Positions 18,050-28,372 of a DNA stretch of 64,000 nt are shown here, in pieces. Location: assembly GCF_020025155.1 (NCBI RefSeq), contig NZ_CP073751.1:2294001-2358000 (forward strand), written 5' to 3'. The position numbers were made by a program, and so were the translations under genes. Each line of letters starts with the position of its first letter. Positions within the stretch are counted from its first letter, which is position 1. This DNA comes from Halopseudomonas nanhaiensis (lineage in GTDB: Bacteria > Pseudomonadota > Gammaproteobacteria > Pseudomonadales > Pseudomonadaceae). Under the pieces are notes generated by a model. That model was not told where the DNA came from and did not search any database. It saw only the letters and a program-made list of their open reading frames with translations.

Positions 18050-18352
18050 TCAGCCTCGGTTTTCCTCCTCATTCGCAGCGTCGTCAGCTGCCTGGTCTCC
18101 GCTCGGCTCGTCGTCCGCGGGCTTGCCAAGGGTTTCGTTGACGCTCTTCTGGGCGTCGTCCAACTGCTCGTTCAGTTGCTCGACGGTGTCGCCAACCGCC
18201 TCACTGACCAACTGTCGCGCCAGCTCGGTACTTTTCTCTACCGTTTCGTCCACGAGCTTTTGCGCCGATTCCTCTGCGGCGTCACAGCCGGTCAAGGCAG
18301 CCAGTGCGAGGCCAAGGGTCAGCAAGGCGGCATTGCGAGTGGGAACATTCAT
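18050..18352 (-). CDS. Small acidic lipoprotein, coiled-coil
   Basis: 100-residue predicted lipoprotein: signal with lipobox LTGC (Cys23), then a heptad-like helix rich in Glu, Gln, Val and Leu ([20 protein letters not shown]) and a strongly acidic tail ([20 protein letters not shown]). GGAG precedes the ATG at good distance. It follows the TerC-family gene by 58 bp on the same strand and is probably co-transcribed. No specific function recognised. Confidence 0.75.
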   Translation of the reverse strand: MNVPTRNAALLTLGLALAALTGCDAAEESAQKLVDETVEKSTELARQLVSEAVGDTVEQLNEQLDDAQKSVNETLGKPADDEPSGDQAADDAANEEENRG

Positions 18353-18410
18353 GTGTGTATCTCCAGATGGGGGTCCTGATCGGGAGGCCTGCGCGGCCTC
18401 CCTTTCACGG

Positions 18411-19415
18411 TCAAACGTCGGCTTTCACTTCGATGGCTATCGGAGCCGCGCCGCGGGTCTTGTACAGCGATACCAGCACGCCACCGATCAACAGACCCAG
18501 CGTCACGCCGAGCGATATGCTCGAGGGGATCTTGCCGATGATGCCGACCAGGAAGATCTTCGAGCCGATGAACACCAGCACCAGAGCCAGCGCGTACTTC
18601 AGATAGGCGAAGCGGTGAATCATGGCTGCCAGAGCGAAGTACAAAGCACGCAGACCGAGGATGGCGAAAATGTTCGAGGTGTAGACGATGAACGGGTCCT
18701 GGGTGATGGCGAAGATCGCCGGCACGCTGTCCACCGCGAATACCAGGTCGGCACACTCGATCAGGATCAGCGCCAGGAACAACGGCGTCACCCACAGCAC
18801 GTTCTTGCCGCTTGCGTCAGGCTGCCTTACGAGGAACCGCTGTGCGTGCAAGCGATCGGTTACGCGCAAATGCCTGCGCAGGAACTTCACGAAGGCGTTC
18901 TTCTCCAGGTCGGGGTGGTCGTCGACCTTGGCGAACAGCATCTTCACACCGGTCGCAGCGAGGAAGGCACCAAAGACATAGAGAATCCAGCTGAATTCGT
19001 GGATCAATGCTGCGCCCAGGCCGATCATCAGCGCGCGCAGCACGATCACGCCCATGATTCCCCAGAACAACACCTTGTGCTGATACTGCCGCGGAATCGC
19101 CAGGAAGCTGAAGATCAGCGCCATGACGAAGACGTTGTCCATCGACAGGGATTTTTCGATGAGAAAGCCGGTGAGGTAATCCATGCTCGCATCGCTGCCC
19201 TTCTGGAAGAATACCCAGAGGCCGAACAGCAGGCCGGCACTGATGTAGCCGGCAGACAGCAAGAGACTTTCACGCACGCCAATCTCCCGATCGTCGCGAT
19301 GCAAGACACCCAGATCGAAGGCCAGCAGAGAGAAAACGACAGCTAGAAAGACAAGCCACAACCAGGTGGCGGTTCCGAGAAACTCGGCGAGCAGAAACGG
19401 TTCTAGGGCGGTCAT
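18411..19415 (-). CDS. TerC/Alx-family integral membrane protein
   Basis: Polytopic inner-membrane protein, 334 residues, about nine hydrophobic helices, of the TerC/Alx family linked to Mn2+ export and alkaline or tellurite response. Family hallmarks: LAFDLGVLHRDDREIGVRES, FLIEKSLSMDNVFVMALIF and LILIECADLVFAVDSVPAIFA, which hold conserved acidic residues within membrane helices. The ATG at 19415 has a strong SD (AAGGAGG); a longer in-frame start at 19472 would overlap the leader hairpins. Followed by a small lipoprotein gene. Exact substrate unproven. Confidence 0.92.
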   Translation of the reverse strand: MTALEPFLLAEFLGTATWLWLVFLAVVFSLLAFDLGVLHRDDREIGVRESLLLSAGYISAGLLFGLWVFFQKGSDASMDYLTGFLIEKSLSMDNVFVMALIFSFLAIPRQYQHKVLFWGIMGVIVLRALMIGLGAALIHEFSWILYVFGAFLAATGVKMLFAKVDDHPDLEKNAFVKFLRRHLRVTDRLHAQRFLVRQPDASGKNVLWVTPLFLALILIECADLVFAVDSVPAIFAITQDPFIVYTSNIFAILGLRALYFALAAMIHRFAYLKYALALVLVFIGSKIFLVGIIGKIPSSISLGVTLGLLIGGVLVSLYKTRGAAPIAIEVKADV

Positions 19416-19427
19416 GAGCCCCTCCTT

Positions 19428-19475
19428 ACAGTCAAGTTGAACAGACTGTGATTCCGACATCGCGGTATACACCGC
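19428..19475 (-). promoter_or_regulatory. Structured leader upstream of TerC-family gene
   Basis: Two small hairpins precede the SD: ACAGTC/GACTGT (19428-19433 with 19444-19449, 10-nt loop) directly before AAGGAGG, and GCGGT/ACCGC (19462-19466 with 19471-19475, 4-nt loop). TerC/Alx genes are often under Mn/pH-responsive leader RNAs (yybP-ykoY type). I do not see that motif clearly, so a regulatory RNA is only a possibility. Confidence 0.3.
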
Positions 19476-19627
19476 CAGAGGGGCCCGGCTTCACGGCGCT
19501 AAAGTATCACCCGCCGCAACGCGCGCAATAGCCTGGACCCTGCAAAGCATTTCCAGTTATGTCAAAGCCGCGTTACCTGCAGGCGTCGCCGCTTGCGACG
19601 TGTGACGGACTGTCGTAGAGTCGCCCA

Positions 19628-19990
19628 ATGAACCGGACCATGCGGCTGTTCCTTGCCCTGTTTTTCACCATTGCGCTTCCCGCCAACGGGATGGCGCAGG
19701 TGCTCATGCAGGCAGGATCGTACACGCCCGACCCGGTTCCGATGAGCTCGCATGACATGCATTCGATGATGTCTGACGCCGACATGCAGCATGTGATGGC
19801 TGCCTGTAACGATCACGACAGCAATGGACTGGTGTGTGACTCCGGTGAAGAGTGCAAGACGAGCGGCCTGTTGCAGCTTCACTTCGGCAAGTCTCATGCG
19901 CTCACGCCTGCCCTGCCCCCGTTGATCGCGGAAGCCGGCTTTCTCCCGCTCCCGCTACCCGAGCCGCTCTGGCACCCTCCCCGTAGCTGA
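19628..19990 (+). CDS. Secreted Met/His/Cys-rich small protein at head of Cus cluster
   Basis: 120 residues. Signal peptide (LFLALFFTIALPANGMAQ), then a segment rich in metal ligands (SSHDMHSMMSDADMQHVMAA) and spaced cysteines (CNDHDSNGLVC, CDSGEEC), ending in a Pro-rich tail. No firm family; it resembles the loosely conserved DUF2946/CopL-like proteins found at copper loci. It sits 103 bp before the CusC-like gene on the same strand, so a periplasmic Cu/Ag-binding role is a reasonable inference. Confidence 0.65.
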   Translation: MNRTMRLFLALFFTIALPANGMAQVLMQAGSYTPDPVPMSSHDMHSMMSDADMQHVMAACNDHDSNGLVCDSGEECKTSGLLQLHFGKSHALTPALPPLIAEAGFLPLPLPEPLWHPPRS

Positions 19991-20093
19991 TTCCTTGTCT
20001 GCCTGAACGACTGCCGGCGCACTGACGCGCCGGCTGGACGATTGCGTGCCGGCTGCATTGGCCGTCGCGCGCGGATAGCGACGGAATCCAATC

Positions 20094-21344
20094 ATGACAA
20101 GCCGAACCCCCCGGGCCCGCATCTGTGCCGCGGTCCTGCTGGCAGGCCTGCTGGCACTGCCGGGTGTGAGCGTCGCGCTCACCCTCGAGCAGGCGCTACA
20201 ACTTGCCGAAGCCGAAGCGCCTGCGCTTCAGGCGCAGCGCGCCAATCTGACTGCGGCACGCAGCGCCGCTATTCCAGCGGGCGAGCTGCCTGACCCGCAG
20301 CTGCGGCTGGGCCTGCAGAACCTGCCGATCGAAGGCGACGACCGCTGGCAGATGGGCGCAGAGCCCATGTCCATGCAGATGCTCGGATTGATGCAGGAAG
20401 TACCCAACCGGGCCAAGCGTCAGGCACGCATGGACGCCGCGGAAGCCGCGGTGTCGCTGGCCGATGTCGAGCAGCGTCTGACCCGCCTGCAGGTCAGGCA
20501 GCAGACAGCCCAGGCCTGGATCATGACGCTGGCAGTCGAGCGGAAACTCGATCTCTTCAGCGAGCTGTACCGCGAAAACGAGCTACTCGCCAGGGCGGTC
20601 GACGCACGCCTTGCCGGCGGCGCGGGGCTGTCAGCTGACCGGGTTGGCCCGCGCCAGGAAGCCCTCGACCTTGCCGATCAGCAGGACCTGCTCGAGCGTG
20701 ACCAGCTAACCGCCCGCGCGGAACTTTACCGCTGGATCGGCGATGCAGCGCGACAACCCTTGACCGGGGACTGGCCGCACTGGGCCGATGACCTTGAGCA
20801 CTACCAACACAACCTGCAGCGGCATCCGGAGCTGCAGGCCTTTGACCCGATGACGCGGCGCGCTGAAGCCGACATCGCCGAAGCCGTGGCGGACAAGACT
20901 CCGGACTGGGCCTGGGGCGTCGACTATCAACGTCGTGGGCGCGGCTTCGGCGACATGATCAGCTTGAGCGTCAGCATGGACCTGCCCGTGTTCACCGGCA
21001 CCCGGCAAACCCCACGCATCGAAGCCGAACGCGCCCGGTTGGCCACGGTAGAGTCCCAGCGCGAGGACCTGCTGCGTCAGCACGCGCGCGAGCTTGCCGA
21101 AGAGATCGCCGAGTACCAGCGACTCGATCGCGGCGTCGCCCGCCTGGAGCAAACCGCCTTGCCGCTGGCAACGCAGAAGGTGCAGCTGGCCATGGCGGAC
21201 TATCGCAGTGGCAGGGGCGAGTTGCGCTCGGTGATCGAGGCTCGCGCGCAGCGTGTGGAAACACGCCTGCTTGCCATTGACCTGGCCCGCGACCGCGCCC
21301 TGAGTGGTGCCCGCCTGCACTTTGCCTTCGGAGACACCCCATGA
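20094..21344 (+). CDS. cusC: CusC/CzcC-type outer-membrane efflux protein
   Basis: Outer-membrane channel component (TolC superfamily, 416 residues) of a heavy-metal RND exporter. A signal peptide is followed by two OEP repeats; LTLEQALQLAEAEAPALQAQ and GELPDPQLRLGLQNLPIEGD are typical of the CzcC/CusC branch. No lipobox Cys is seen. The Met-rich strip MGAEPMSMQMLGLMQ is of interest for a Cu/Ag system. Its stop overlaps the adaptor ATG by ATGA, so it belongs to the cusCBA operon. Confidence 0.88.
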   Translation: MTSRTPRARICAAVLLAGLLALPGVSVALTLEQALQLAEAEAPALQAQRANLTAARSAAIPAGELPDPQLRLGLQNLPIEGDDRWQMGAEPMSMQMLGLMQEVPNRAKRQARMDAAEAAVSLADVEQRLTRLQVRQQTAQAWIMTLAVERKLDLFSELYRENELLARAVDARLAGGAGLSADRVGPRQEALDLADQQDLLERDQLTARAELYRWIGDAARQPLTGDWPHWADDLEHYQHNLQRHPELQAFDPMTRRAEADIAEAVADKTPDWAWGVDYQRRGRGFGDMISLSVSMDLPVFTGTRQTPRIEAERARLATVESQREDLLRQHARELAEEIAEYQRLDRGVARLEQTALPLATQKVQLAMADYRSGRGELRSVIEARAQRVETRLLAIDLARDRALSGARLHFAFGDTP

Positions 21345-22825
21345 CTTCCAGACTCGGTCGGTTCGCGTTACTGATGGCGATGCCCGTGATGACGCTCGCC
21401 ATTGCCGTTCATGCACAACAGGACGGCTCTTCGGACCGTGAAGTGCTGTATTGGTACGATCCCATGTATCCGCAGCAGAAATTCGACGCCCCGGGGCCGT
21501 CGCCGTTCATGGACATGGATCTGGTGCCGCGCTATGCAGATCAGGGCGGTGATCGCGCCTCGATCAGCATTGATCCAGGCATCATGCAGAATCTCGGCAT
21601 GCGGCTGGCGACGGCGCAGGAAGAGCGCATCAGCCAGTCGATCGAAGCGGTCGGCACGCTGGAATACAATCAGCGCAAGGTGGCGCAGGTGCAGGCACGC
21701 AGCGCCGGGTTCGTCGAGCGGGTATATGACCTCGCCCCTGATGACATCATCGAGCAAGGCGCGCCTCTGGTGGACGTATTCATCCCTGAATGGGCGACCG
21801 CGCAGGAGGAGTACCTTGCCTTGCGCGACCTCGACGTACCCGACCTGCTTGCCGCAGCGAGGCAGCGACTCCGTCTGGTCGGCATGCCCGCCGAGACGAT
21901 TCAGGCGCTCGAACGCAGCGGGCGCGCCAGCACTACCTGGACCATTTCCAGCCCGATCGACGGCGTCGTGCAGGAACTCGACGTCCGTGAAGGCATGACC
22001 GTTGCCGCGGGTGATTCTCTGGTGCGCATCAATGGCCTGGACACCGTTTGGCTCGAGGTGGCAGTGCCGGAAGCGCAGGTGGCCGAGTTGCGCCCCGGAC
22101 AATCGGTGACCGCGCGTCTTCCCGCTTTTCGCGGAGAGCATCTGGAAGGAACCATCACCGCTGTATTGCCCAGCGCGAACATCGACAGCCGCACCGTACG
22201 CGTCAGGGCCGAGCTGCCCAATCCGGAGCGCCGCCTGCGTCCCGGCATGACCGCCGAAGTCAGCCTGAGCAGTGATGAAACCACTGCGCTGATGGTTCCC
22301 AGCGAAGCAGTCATCCGTACCGGACGCCGCAATCTGGTCATGCTGGCCGAGGGTGAAGGCCGCTTTCGGCCTGTGGAAGTTCGCGTTGGTCGGGAATCCG
22401 GAGACAGGACCGAGATTCTCGAGGGCCTCGAATCCGGGCAGCAGGTGGTTGCATCCGGTCAGTTCCTGCTCGACTCCGAAGCCAGTCTTCGCGGGCTGAC
22501 GGCACAGACGCCTGGCGCGTCCTCGGCACCTGCAGACCCCGGCCCCTCCGCCCTGCATGAAGCGGAAGGGACGGTGATCGGTATCGACGGCGACATGCTG
22601 GGGCTCGAGCACGGACCGTTCGAGACGCTCGGCATGCCCGGCATGACCATGCCGTTTCCGGTAGCCGACATGCAGCTGCTGGAAGGCATCGAGCCAGGTG
22701 ATCGGGTCCGTGTCGGGGTGAGCGAGTCCGACGACGGGCTGACTATCGAGCGAATCGAGCAACTGCCCAACGGCGCTTCGGGAGACGGGCATAAGCAGCA
22801 CAACCACGGGGAGCACCAGCCATGA
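21341..22825 (+). CDS. cusB: CusB-type metal efflux adaptor with fused CusF domain
   Basis: Periplasmic adaptor, 494 residues. After the signal peptide comes a heavy-metal-binding domain ([20 protein letters not shown] with [10 protein letters not shown]), then the adaptor core ([50 protein letters not shown]). The C-terminal ~85 residues are a CusF-like OB domain: [20 protein letters not shown] followed by [10 protein letters not shown], ending in a His-rich tail ([10 protein letters not shown]). Thus one polypeptide has two metal-capture modules plus the adaptor. Overlaps CusC and CusA by 4 bp each. Confidence 0.92.
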   Translation: MTSRLGRFALLMAMPVMTLAIAVHAQQDGSSDREVLYWYDPMYPQQKFDAPGPSPFMDMDLVPRYADQGGDRASISIDPGIMQNLGMRLATAQEERISQSIEAVGTLEYNQRKVAQVQARSAGFVERVYDLAPDDIIEQGAPLVDVFIPEWATAQEEYLALRDLDVPDLLAAARQRLRLVGMPAETIQALERSGRASTTWTISSPIDGVVQELDVREGMTVAAGDSLVRINGLDTVWLEVAVPEAQVAELRPGQSVTARLPAFRGEHLEGTITAVLPSANIDSRTVRVRAELPNPERRLRPGMTAEVSLSSDETTALMVPSEAVIRTGRRNLVMLAEGEGRFRPVEVRVGRESGDRTEILEGLESGQQVVASGQFLLDSEASLRGLTAQTPGASSAPADPGPSALHEAEGTVIGIDGDMLGLEHGPFETLGMPGMTMPFPVADMQLLEGIEPGDRVRVGVSESDDGLTIERIEQLPNGASGDGHKQHNHGEHQP

Positions 22826-25800
22826 TCGCGGCAATCATCCGCTGGTCTGTGGCCAACCGGTTTCTCGTGCTGCTCGCTACGCTGTTTTCCGTGGCCTGGG
22901 GCATCTGGTCGATACAGAACACCCCGGTCGACGCCCTGCCGGATCTGTCCGACGTGCAGGTGATCATTCGCACGCCCTACCCGGGTCAGGCTCCGCAGAT
23001 CGTGGAAAACCAGGTCACCTACCCGTTGACTACCACCATGCTGTCGGTACCCGGAGCAAAAACGGTGCGAGGGTATTCGTTTTTTGGCGACAGCTACGTG
23101 TACGTGCTGTTCGAGGATGATACCGACCTGTACTGGGCCCGCTCACGCGTGCTGGAGTACCTGAGTCAGGTCCAGACGCGCCTGCCCGATTCGGCGAGGC
23201 CCGCCCTCGGCCCCGACGCCACCGGGGTCGGCTGGATCTACCAGTACGCGCTCGTCGACCGCACCGGCGCGCACGACCTGTCACAGTTGCGCTCGCTACA
23301 GGACTGGTTCCTGCAATACGAGCTCAAGACCCTGCCCAACGTTGCCGAAGTCGCGCCGATCGGCGGTATGGTCAGGCAGTATCAGGTGGTACTCGACCCC
23401 ATCCGCATGGCCAGCCGTGGCATCACCCAGCAACAGGTCGCCCAGGCCATAGACGAGGCCAACCGTGAGACCGGCGGCAGCGTACTGGAACTGGCCGAAA
23501 CCGAATTCATGGTCCGTGCCTCAGGCTATCTGCAATCGCTGGACGACTTCCGGGCGATTCCGCTGCGGCTGGACCGCGGTGGCGTACCGGTAACGCTTGG
23601 CGACGTCGCCCACGTTCAGCTAGGCCCCGAAATGCGCCGCGGCATCGCCGAACTCGATGGCGAGGGCGAAGTGGTAGGCGGGGTGGTCATCCTGCGCAGC
23701 GGCAAGAATGCCCGGGAAACCATACGCGCCGTGCAAGCCAGGCTGGACGAGCTGCAGAAGCGGCTCCCGGAGGGCGTGGAGATCGTCACCACCTATGATC
23801 GCAGCACGCTGATCGACAGCGCAGTGAGCAACCTGAGTCGCAAGCTGGTGGAGGAATTCGTGGTGGTCGGGCTGGTCTGCGCCCTGTTCCTCTGGCATCT
23901 GCGCTCATCGCTTGTCGCCATTGTGTCGTTGCCGGTCGGCATCCTGATCGCCTTCGCCATCATGCAGCGCCAGGGTGTGAACGCGAACATCATGTCGCTT
24001 GGCGGCATAGCCATCGCCATCGGCGCCATGGTGGATGCCGCCATCGTGATGATCGAGAATGCCCACAAGCACATCGAAGCCTGGCACCGGCGCCATCCTG
24101 ATAGCGAGCTCAAGGGAGATGCCCACTGGAAGGTGATCGTCGACGCAGCGGTCGAAGTCGGCCCTGCGCTGTTCTTCTGTCTGCTGATCATCACGCTGTC
24201 GTTCATCCCGGTGTTCACCTTGCAGGCCCAGGAGGGTCGGCTGTTCGGTCCGCTGGCGTTTACCAAAACCTACGCCATGGCCGCCGCGGCGGGGCTGGCG
24301 GTGACGCTGGTGCCGGTACTGATGGGCTACTGGATCCGCGGAAGGATTCCCGACGAGCATCGCAATCCACTCAATCGCGGGCTGATCAAGGTGTATCAGC
24401 CGCTGCTCGACGCGGTGCTGCGCTGGCCCAGGGTGACGCTGCTGGTCGCCGTACTGATATTTCTCACCGGACTCTGGCCGGCCAGCAAGCTCGGTGGGGA
24501 ATTCCTGCCGCCGCTGGATGAGGGCGATCTGCTGTACATGCCCACTGCCCTGCCCGGCCTGTCCGCGCAGAAAGCCTCCGAGCTCTTGCAACAGACCGAC
24601 CGATTGATCAGGACCGTCCCCGAGGTGGCCCGGGTATTCGGCAAGGCCGGCCGGGCCGACAGCGCAACCGACCCCGCACCGCTGGAGATGTTCGAGACGA
24701 CCATCCAGTTCAAGCCTCGTGACCAGTGGCGCGAGGGCATGACGCCGGAGAAACTGGTCGAGGAACTGGATCGCGCGGTCCAGGTGCCGGGGCTGGCCAA
24801 TCTGTGGATTCCACCCATCCGCAACCGCATCGACATGCTCGCCACCGGCATCAAGAGCCCGATCGGTGTGAAGGTATACGGCACCGATCTGGCACAGATC
24901 GACGAGGCGACGCAGGCGATCGAGCAGGTAGCCAGGACCGTACCGGGGATCACGTCGGCGCTCGCCGAACGCATGACCGGCGGACGGTACATCGATGTCG
25001 ACATTGATCGCGCCGCGGCTGCGCGCTACGGCCTGAACATCGCCGACATGCAGTCCATTGTTGCCGGCGCGATTGGCGGGGAAACCATTGGCGAGACGGT
25101 GGAAGGGCTCGCGCGCTATCCGATCAGCCTGCGCTATCCGCGAGAATGGCGAGATTCCCTGACCGAGCTTCAGGCGCTGCCTATCTATACGCCGCTGGGC
25201 AGTCAGATCACACTCGGTACCGTCGCCGACGTGGGAATCAGCGATGGCCCGCCGATGCTCAAGAGTGAGAACGCGCGGCTGACTGGCTGGGTGTATATCG
25301 ATGTACGGGGTCGCGATCTAGCCGGGGTGGTGCAGGAGCTGCAGCAGCGGATCGAGGCCGATGTGTCGATGGCCCCGGGAATGAGCATCAGCTACTCCGG
25401 ACAGTTCGAGTACCTCGAGCGCGCCAATCAGCGCCTGATGCTGGTGGTACCGGCGACACTGCTGATCATTTTCGTGCTGCTCTATTTCACCTTCGCACGG
25501 GTCGGCGAAGCGCTGCTCATCATGACCACCCTGCCCTTCGCTCTGACCGGCGGGATCTGGTTTCTGTATCTGCTGGACTTCAACCTGTCGGTGGCCACCG
25601 GCGTCGGCTTCATTGCGCTGGCCGGCGTCTCGGCCGAATTCGGCGTGATCATGCTGCTCTATCTGACCAACGCCTGGTCCGAGCGGCAACGCGATGGCGC
25701 AACCGACCGCGGCGCATTGCTGGACGCCATCCGCGAAGGTGCCGTGCAGCGCGTCCGGCCGAAGGCCATGACCGTGGCGACCATCATCGCCGGACTTCTG

Positions 25801-25977
25801 CCCATTCTGTGGGGCAGCGGCACCGGCAGCGAAATCATGAGTCGCATCGCCGCGCCCATGGTGGGCGGCATGATCACCGCCCCGTTGCTGTCCCTGTTCG
25901 TTTTACCCGCGGCCTACCTGCTGATGCGCCGCCGCTCGACCCAAGCCGTCAGTAACCCCTCTGGAGAGACCCGATGA
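22822..25977 (+). CDS. cusA: CusA-type Cu(I)/Ag(I) RND efflux permease
   Basis: Inner-membrane heavy-metal efflux permease (HME-RND, 1051 residues, normal length). Starts [20 protein letters not shown]4 reads [20 protein letters not shown], the form seen in monovalent-cation CusA/SilA rather than the divalent CzcA form. Periplasmic Met-containing segments are present. The C-terminal half holds [20 protein letters not shown] and [15 protein letters not shown] overlap with cusB; its stop overlaps the cusF start the same way, so stoichiometric co-translation is expected. Exports Cu(I)/Ag(I) through CusBC (family knowledge). Confidence 0.95.
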   Translation: MIAAIIRWSVANRFLVLLATLFSVAWGIWSIQNTPVDALPDLSDVQVIIRTPYPGQAPQIVENQVTYPLTTTMLSVPGAKTVRGYSFFGDSYVYVLFEDDTDLYWARSRVLEYLSQVQTRLPDSARPALGPDATGVGWIYQYALVDRTGAHDLSQLRSLQDWFLQYELKTLPNVAEVAPIGGMVRQYQVVLDPIRMASRGITQQQVAQAIDEANRETGGSVLELAETEFMVRASGYLQSLDDFRAIPLRLDRGGVPVTLGDVAHVQLGPEMRRGIAELDGEGEVVGGVVILRSGKNARETIRAVQARLDELQKRLPEGVEIVTTYDRSTLIDSAVSNLSRKLVEEFVVVGLVCALFLWHLRSSLVAIVSLPVGILIAFAIMQRQGVNANIMSLGGIAIAIGAMVDAAIVMIENAHKHIEAWHRRHPDSELKGDAHWKVIVDAAVEVGPALFFCLLIITLSFIPVFTLQAQEGRLFGPLAFTKTYAMAAAAGLAVTLVPVLMGYWIRGRIPDEHRNPLNRGLIKVYQPLLDAVLRWPRVTLLVAVLIFLTGLWPASKLGGEFLPPLDEGDLLYMPTALPGLSAQKASELLQQTDRLIRTVPEVARVFGKAGRADSATDPAPLEMFETTIQFKPRDQWREGMTPEKLVEELDRAVQVPGLANLWIPPIRNRIDMLATGIKSPIGVKVYGTDLAQIDEATQAIEQVARTVPGITSALAERMTGGRYIDVDIDRAAAARYGLNIADMQSIVAGAIGGETIGETVEGLARYPISLRYPREWRDSLTELQALPIYTPLGSQITLGTVADVGISDGPPMLKSENARLTGWVYIDVRGRDLAGVVQELQQRIEADVSMAPGMSISYSGQFEYLERANQRLMLVVPATLLIIFVLLYFTFARVGEALLIMTTLPFALTGGIWFLYLLDFNLSVATGVGFIALAGVSAEFGVIMLLYLTNAWSERQRDGATDRGALLDAIREGAVQRVRPKAMTVATIIAGLLPILWGSGTGSEIMSRIAAPMVGGMITAPLLSLFVLPAAYLLMRRRSTQAVSNPSGETR

Positions 25978-26342
25978 AAAACACGCTTTCATTCTGCCTT
26001 ACCCTGACTTTCTCGTTTGCGCTGGCTGCCAGCGCAACGGCTGGCAAGCACGCCGAGATGCAGCATGGCTCCGGCCATGACGCTCAACAGCATGGCGAGA
26101 ATCACGACGAGGCCTCCGCGCAGCCGATCACCACTACCGGTACCGTGAAGAAGATTCACCCGGACAAGGGCATGCTGACCATCGCCCACGCTCCGGTACC
26201 GGAACTGGAATGGCCGGCGATGACCATGCGCTTCAACGCGACCGCTGAACACATCGATCAGGTGCAGGAAGGTGACGAGATCCGCTTCGAATTCACGTCG
26301 AAAGGCATGAACAATTCGGTGATCTCGATTACCAAGCAGTAA
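25974..26342 (+). CDS. cusF: CusF-type periplasmic copper/silver chaperone
   Basis: 122-residue periplasmic protein: signal peptide, a His-rich stretch ([20 protein letters not shown]), then the CusF OB-fold with the full metal site: His in LTIAHAPV, Trp in LEWPAM and two Met in AMTMRF. CusF hands Cu(I)/Ag(I) to CusB/CusA. It overlaps cusA by 4 bp. A second CusF domain is already fused to CusB, so the system carries duplicate chaperone modules. Confidence 0.93.
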   Translation: MKNTLSFCLTLTFSFALAASATAGKHAEMQHGSGHDAQQHGENHDEASAQPITTTGTVKKIHPDKGMLTIAHAPVPELEWPAMTMRFNATAEHIDQVQEGDEIRFEFTSKGMNNSVISITKQ

Positions 26343-26348
26343 CAGTCT

Positions 26349-26384
26349 CTGCGCCGGGCGTCCTCACCTTGGTGCCCGGCGCAG
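26349..26384 (+). terminator. Hairpin between cusF and DsbA-like gene
   Basis: An 11-bp perfect stem (CTGCGCCGGGC / GCCCGGCGCAG) with a 14-nt loop lies right after the cusF stop. No T-tract follows, so it may slow decay or attenuate rather than terminate; the next gene starts 26 bp beyond. Confidence 0.5.
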
Positions 26385-26410
26385 TCAACCGAACAGGAAA
26401 AGCAGAACCG

Positions 26411-27088
26411 ATGAATCGCAAATCGATCGTCCTCAGCTTCACCGCGTTGATCCTCATCAGCGTCGCACTTGCCGTGTACTATTTCGTCCGGGCCACCCCT
26501 GACGTGCCGCAGCGTGCAGCGCATCCGACACCCTCCGAAACCTCATCTCACGCCGCCGACCGCGGCCAGCTCACGCGCTTTCATTCGCCGTCGATCGGCC
26601 CGCGTACGGCGCCGGTGACCATCGTCGAGTTCTTTGATCCGTCATGCGAAGCCTGCCGGGCCTTTCATCCGGAAGTGAAGCGCATCCTGGCGGACTATCC
26701 CGACAGCGTGCAGCTGGTATTGCGCTACGTGCTGTTCCATCGCGGCTCGGAAGAGGTGTCGCGGATTCTTGAGACGGCGCGCAGACAGGAGCTGTTCGAG
26801 CCCGTGCTGGACGCTGTACTCGCCGCCCAGCCGGCCTGGCACGATGATCCGCAGGTGATCGCTGCCTGGGATGCGGCAGAGCGCGCTGGTCTGGACGTAG
26901 AGGAGGCACGCTCGGACATGATGGATTCCGCTATCGACGCGGTGCTCGAGATGGACATGAGCGATGCCAAGGCGGTAGGGATCCGCGGCACCCCGACGTT
27001 CTTCGTCAATGGCACACAATTGCGCCGACTGGGCCCGGCACCACTACGCGAGCTGGTGGAGCAGAAGATCGCCGAAGCGGCAGAGTGA
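26411..27088 (+). CDS. DsbA-family thiol-disulfide oxidoreductase, membrane-anchored
   Basis: 225-residue protein with a single N-terminal membrane segment (SIVLSFTALILISVALAVYYF) and a periplasmic DsbA/DsbG-like thioredoxin domain. Active site CEAC in FFDPSCEACRAFHPEVK; cis-Pro loop GIRGTPTFFVNG. CEAC is an unusual dipeptide among DsbA proteins. AGGA lies upstream of the ATG. It follows the cus genes, where it could keep periplasmic copper-protein cysteines in the right redox state (inference). Confidence 0.88.
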   Translation: MNRKSIVLSFTALILISVALAVYYFVRATPDVPQRAAHPTPSETSSHAADRGQLTRFHSPSIGPRTAPVTIVEFFDPSCEACRAFHPEVKRILADYPDSVQLVLRYVLFHRGSEEVSRILETARRQELFEPVLDAVLAAQPAWHDDPQVIAAWDAAERAGLDVEEARSDMMDSAIDAVLEMDMSDAKAVGIRGTPTFFVNGTQLRRLGPAPLRELVEQKIAEAAE

Positions 27089-27181
27089 CCCGAGCGCGGT
27101 AACGCCAACGGTGGTATCGCGCGTTGTTCATATTCATCAGCTAGCCTGTGGCGCGCCCAGACCTGTCAAGGATCCAGAGAG

Positions 27182-28372
27182 ATGGCCGACCCGATTCAGT
27201 CTGCGACCAGCCCCTGGTCAGTCTTTCGCATATTTCTGCGGCTGGGACTGACCTCCTTCGGAGGCCCGGTTGCGCATCTTGGTTATTTTCGTGAAGAGTT
27301 CGTCTCCAGACGAGCCTGGTTCAGTGACCGCAGCTATGCCGATCTGGTCGCGCTCTGTCAGTTCCTCCCGGGCCCGGCGAGCAGCCAGGTCGGCATTGCC
27401 ATCGGGTTGTCCCGAGCCGGCTACGCCGGTGCGCTGGCTGCCTGGCTCGGCTTTACCCTGCCATCGGCCATCGCACTGGTGCTGTTCGCGCTGGGTATTG
27501 CCCGACATCCGGAATTGCTGCCAGCCGGCGCACTGCAGGGCTTGAAGACCGCTGCAGTGGCCGTGGTCGCCCAGGCCGTATGGGAAATGGCGCGCAAGCT
27601 GTGTCCGGACCGGCCCCGCGTGACGCTCATGGCACTGGCGGCCGGTGGTGTCCTGCTTATTCCCCATGCCTGGGGCCAGGTGGCGGTCATCCTCGCGGCA
27701 GGCTGCCTCGGCCTGCTGCTGTTCAAACCGGCTGAGGCTGCGGCAGAGGACGCCTTGCCCTGCGCTATAGGCCGGCGCACTGGGCTGCGCTTTCTAGGCC
27801 TGTTCGCCGCGCTGCTGCTCGTGCTGCCGCTGCTGTCCGCAGCGCTGCCCGGCGGCGCGATAGAACTGATCGACGCATTCTACCGCGCCGGCGCACTGGT
27901 CTTCGGCGGCGGGCATGTTGTACTGCCACTGTTGCAAGCCGAGGTAGTGCCCGACTGGGTCGGCGGCGAAACCTTCATGGCAGGGTACGGCGCCGCGCAG
28001 GCGGTGCCGGGACCGCTGTTCACCTTTTCCGCCTTTCTTGGGGCCGCCATCAACGGCTGGTTGGGCGCCACGCTCTGCCTGCTGGCCGTCTTCCTGCCGT
28101 CGTTTCTGCTGGTGTTCGCCGCGCTGCCATTCTGGCAGGCCTTGCGCGGCAATCCTCGTGCGCAGGCGGCGTTGAGCGGCATCAACGCGGCGGTTGTCGG
28201 GCTACTCCTGGCCGCTTTGTATGATCCGGTGTTTACCAGCAGCATCGAGCGTCCTGAGCATTTTGCGCTGGCGGTCGCGGCATTGATCGCTCTGGTGTTC
28301 TGGAAGGTGCCAGCCTGGTTCCTGGTCATCGCTTGCGCGCTCGTCGCCACCCTGGCGTCGGCGTACGTTTAG
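27182..28372 (+). CDS. chrA: ChrA-family chromate transporter
   Basis: Two-half (long-chain) CHR transporter, 396 residues, about 10-12 membrane helices. The N-half has LGLTSFGGPVAHLGYFREEF and LCQFLPGPASSQVGIAIG; the C-half repeats the fold with ALVFGGGHVVLPLLQAEVV and GYGAAQAVPGPLFTFSAFLG. Exports chromate (family knowledge). Follows the Cus cluster by 93 bp on the same strand, extending a metal-resistance region. No chrB or chrF nearby. Confidence 0.93.
   Translation: MADPIQSATSPWSVFRIFLRLGLTSFGGPVAHLGYFREEFVSRRAWFSDRSYADLVALCQFLPGPASSQVGIAIGLSRAGYAGALAAWLGFTLPSAIALVLFALGIARHPELLPAGALQGLKTAAVAVVAQAVWEMARKLCPDRPRVTLMALAAGGVLLIPHAWGQVAVILAAGCLGLLLFKPAEAAAEDALPCAIGRRTGLRFLGLFAALLLVLPLLSAALPGGAIELIDAFYRAGALVFGGGHVVLPLLQAEVVPDWVGGETFMAGYGAAQAVPGPLFTFSAFLGAAINGWLGATLCLLAVFLPSFLLVFAALPFWQALRGNPRAQAALSGINAAVVGLLLAALYDPVFTSSIERPEHFALAVAALIALVFWKVPAWFLVIACALVATLASAYV

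Noticed and set aside
18123-19346. 407-codon plus-strand frame opposite TerC and lipoprotein genes
   Set aside because: Runs across two real minus-strand genes and their gap; no recognisable domain.
19416-19560. Confident yybP-ykoY Mn riboswitch
   Set aside because: Hairpins are present but the conserved loop sequences of that class are not clearly seen and the leader looks too short; kept only as a low-confidence leader.
21368-22834. 488-codon minus-strand frame opposite cusB
   Set aside because: Shadow of the conserved CusB frame; no SD or domain.
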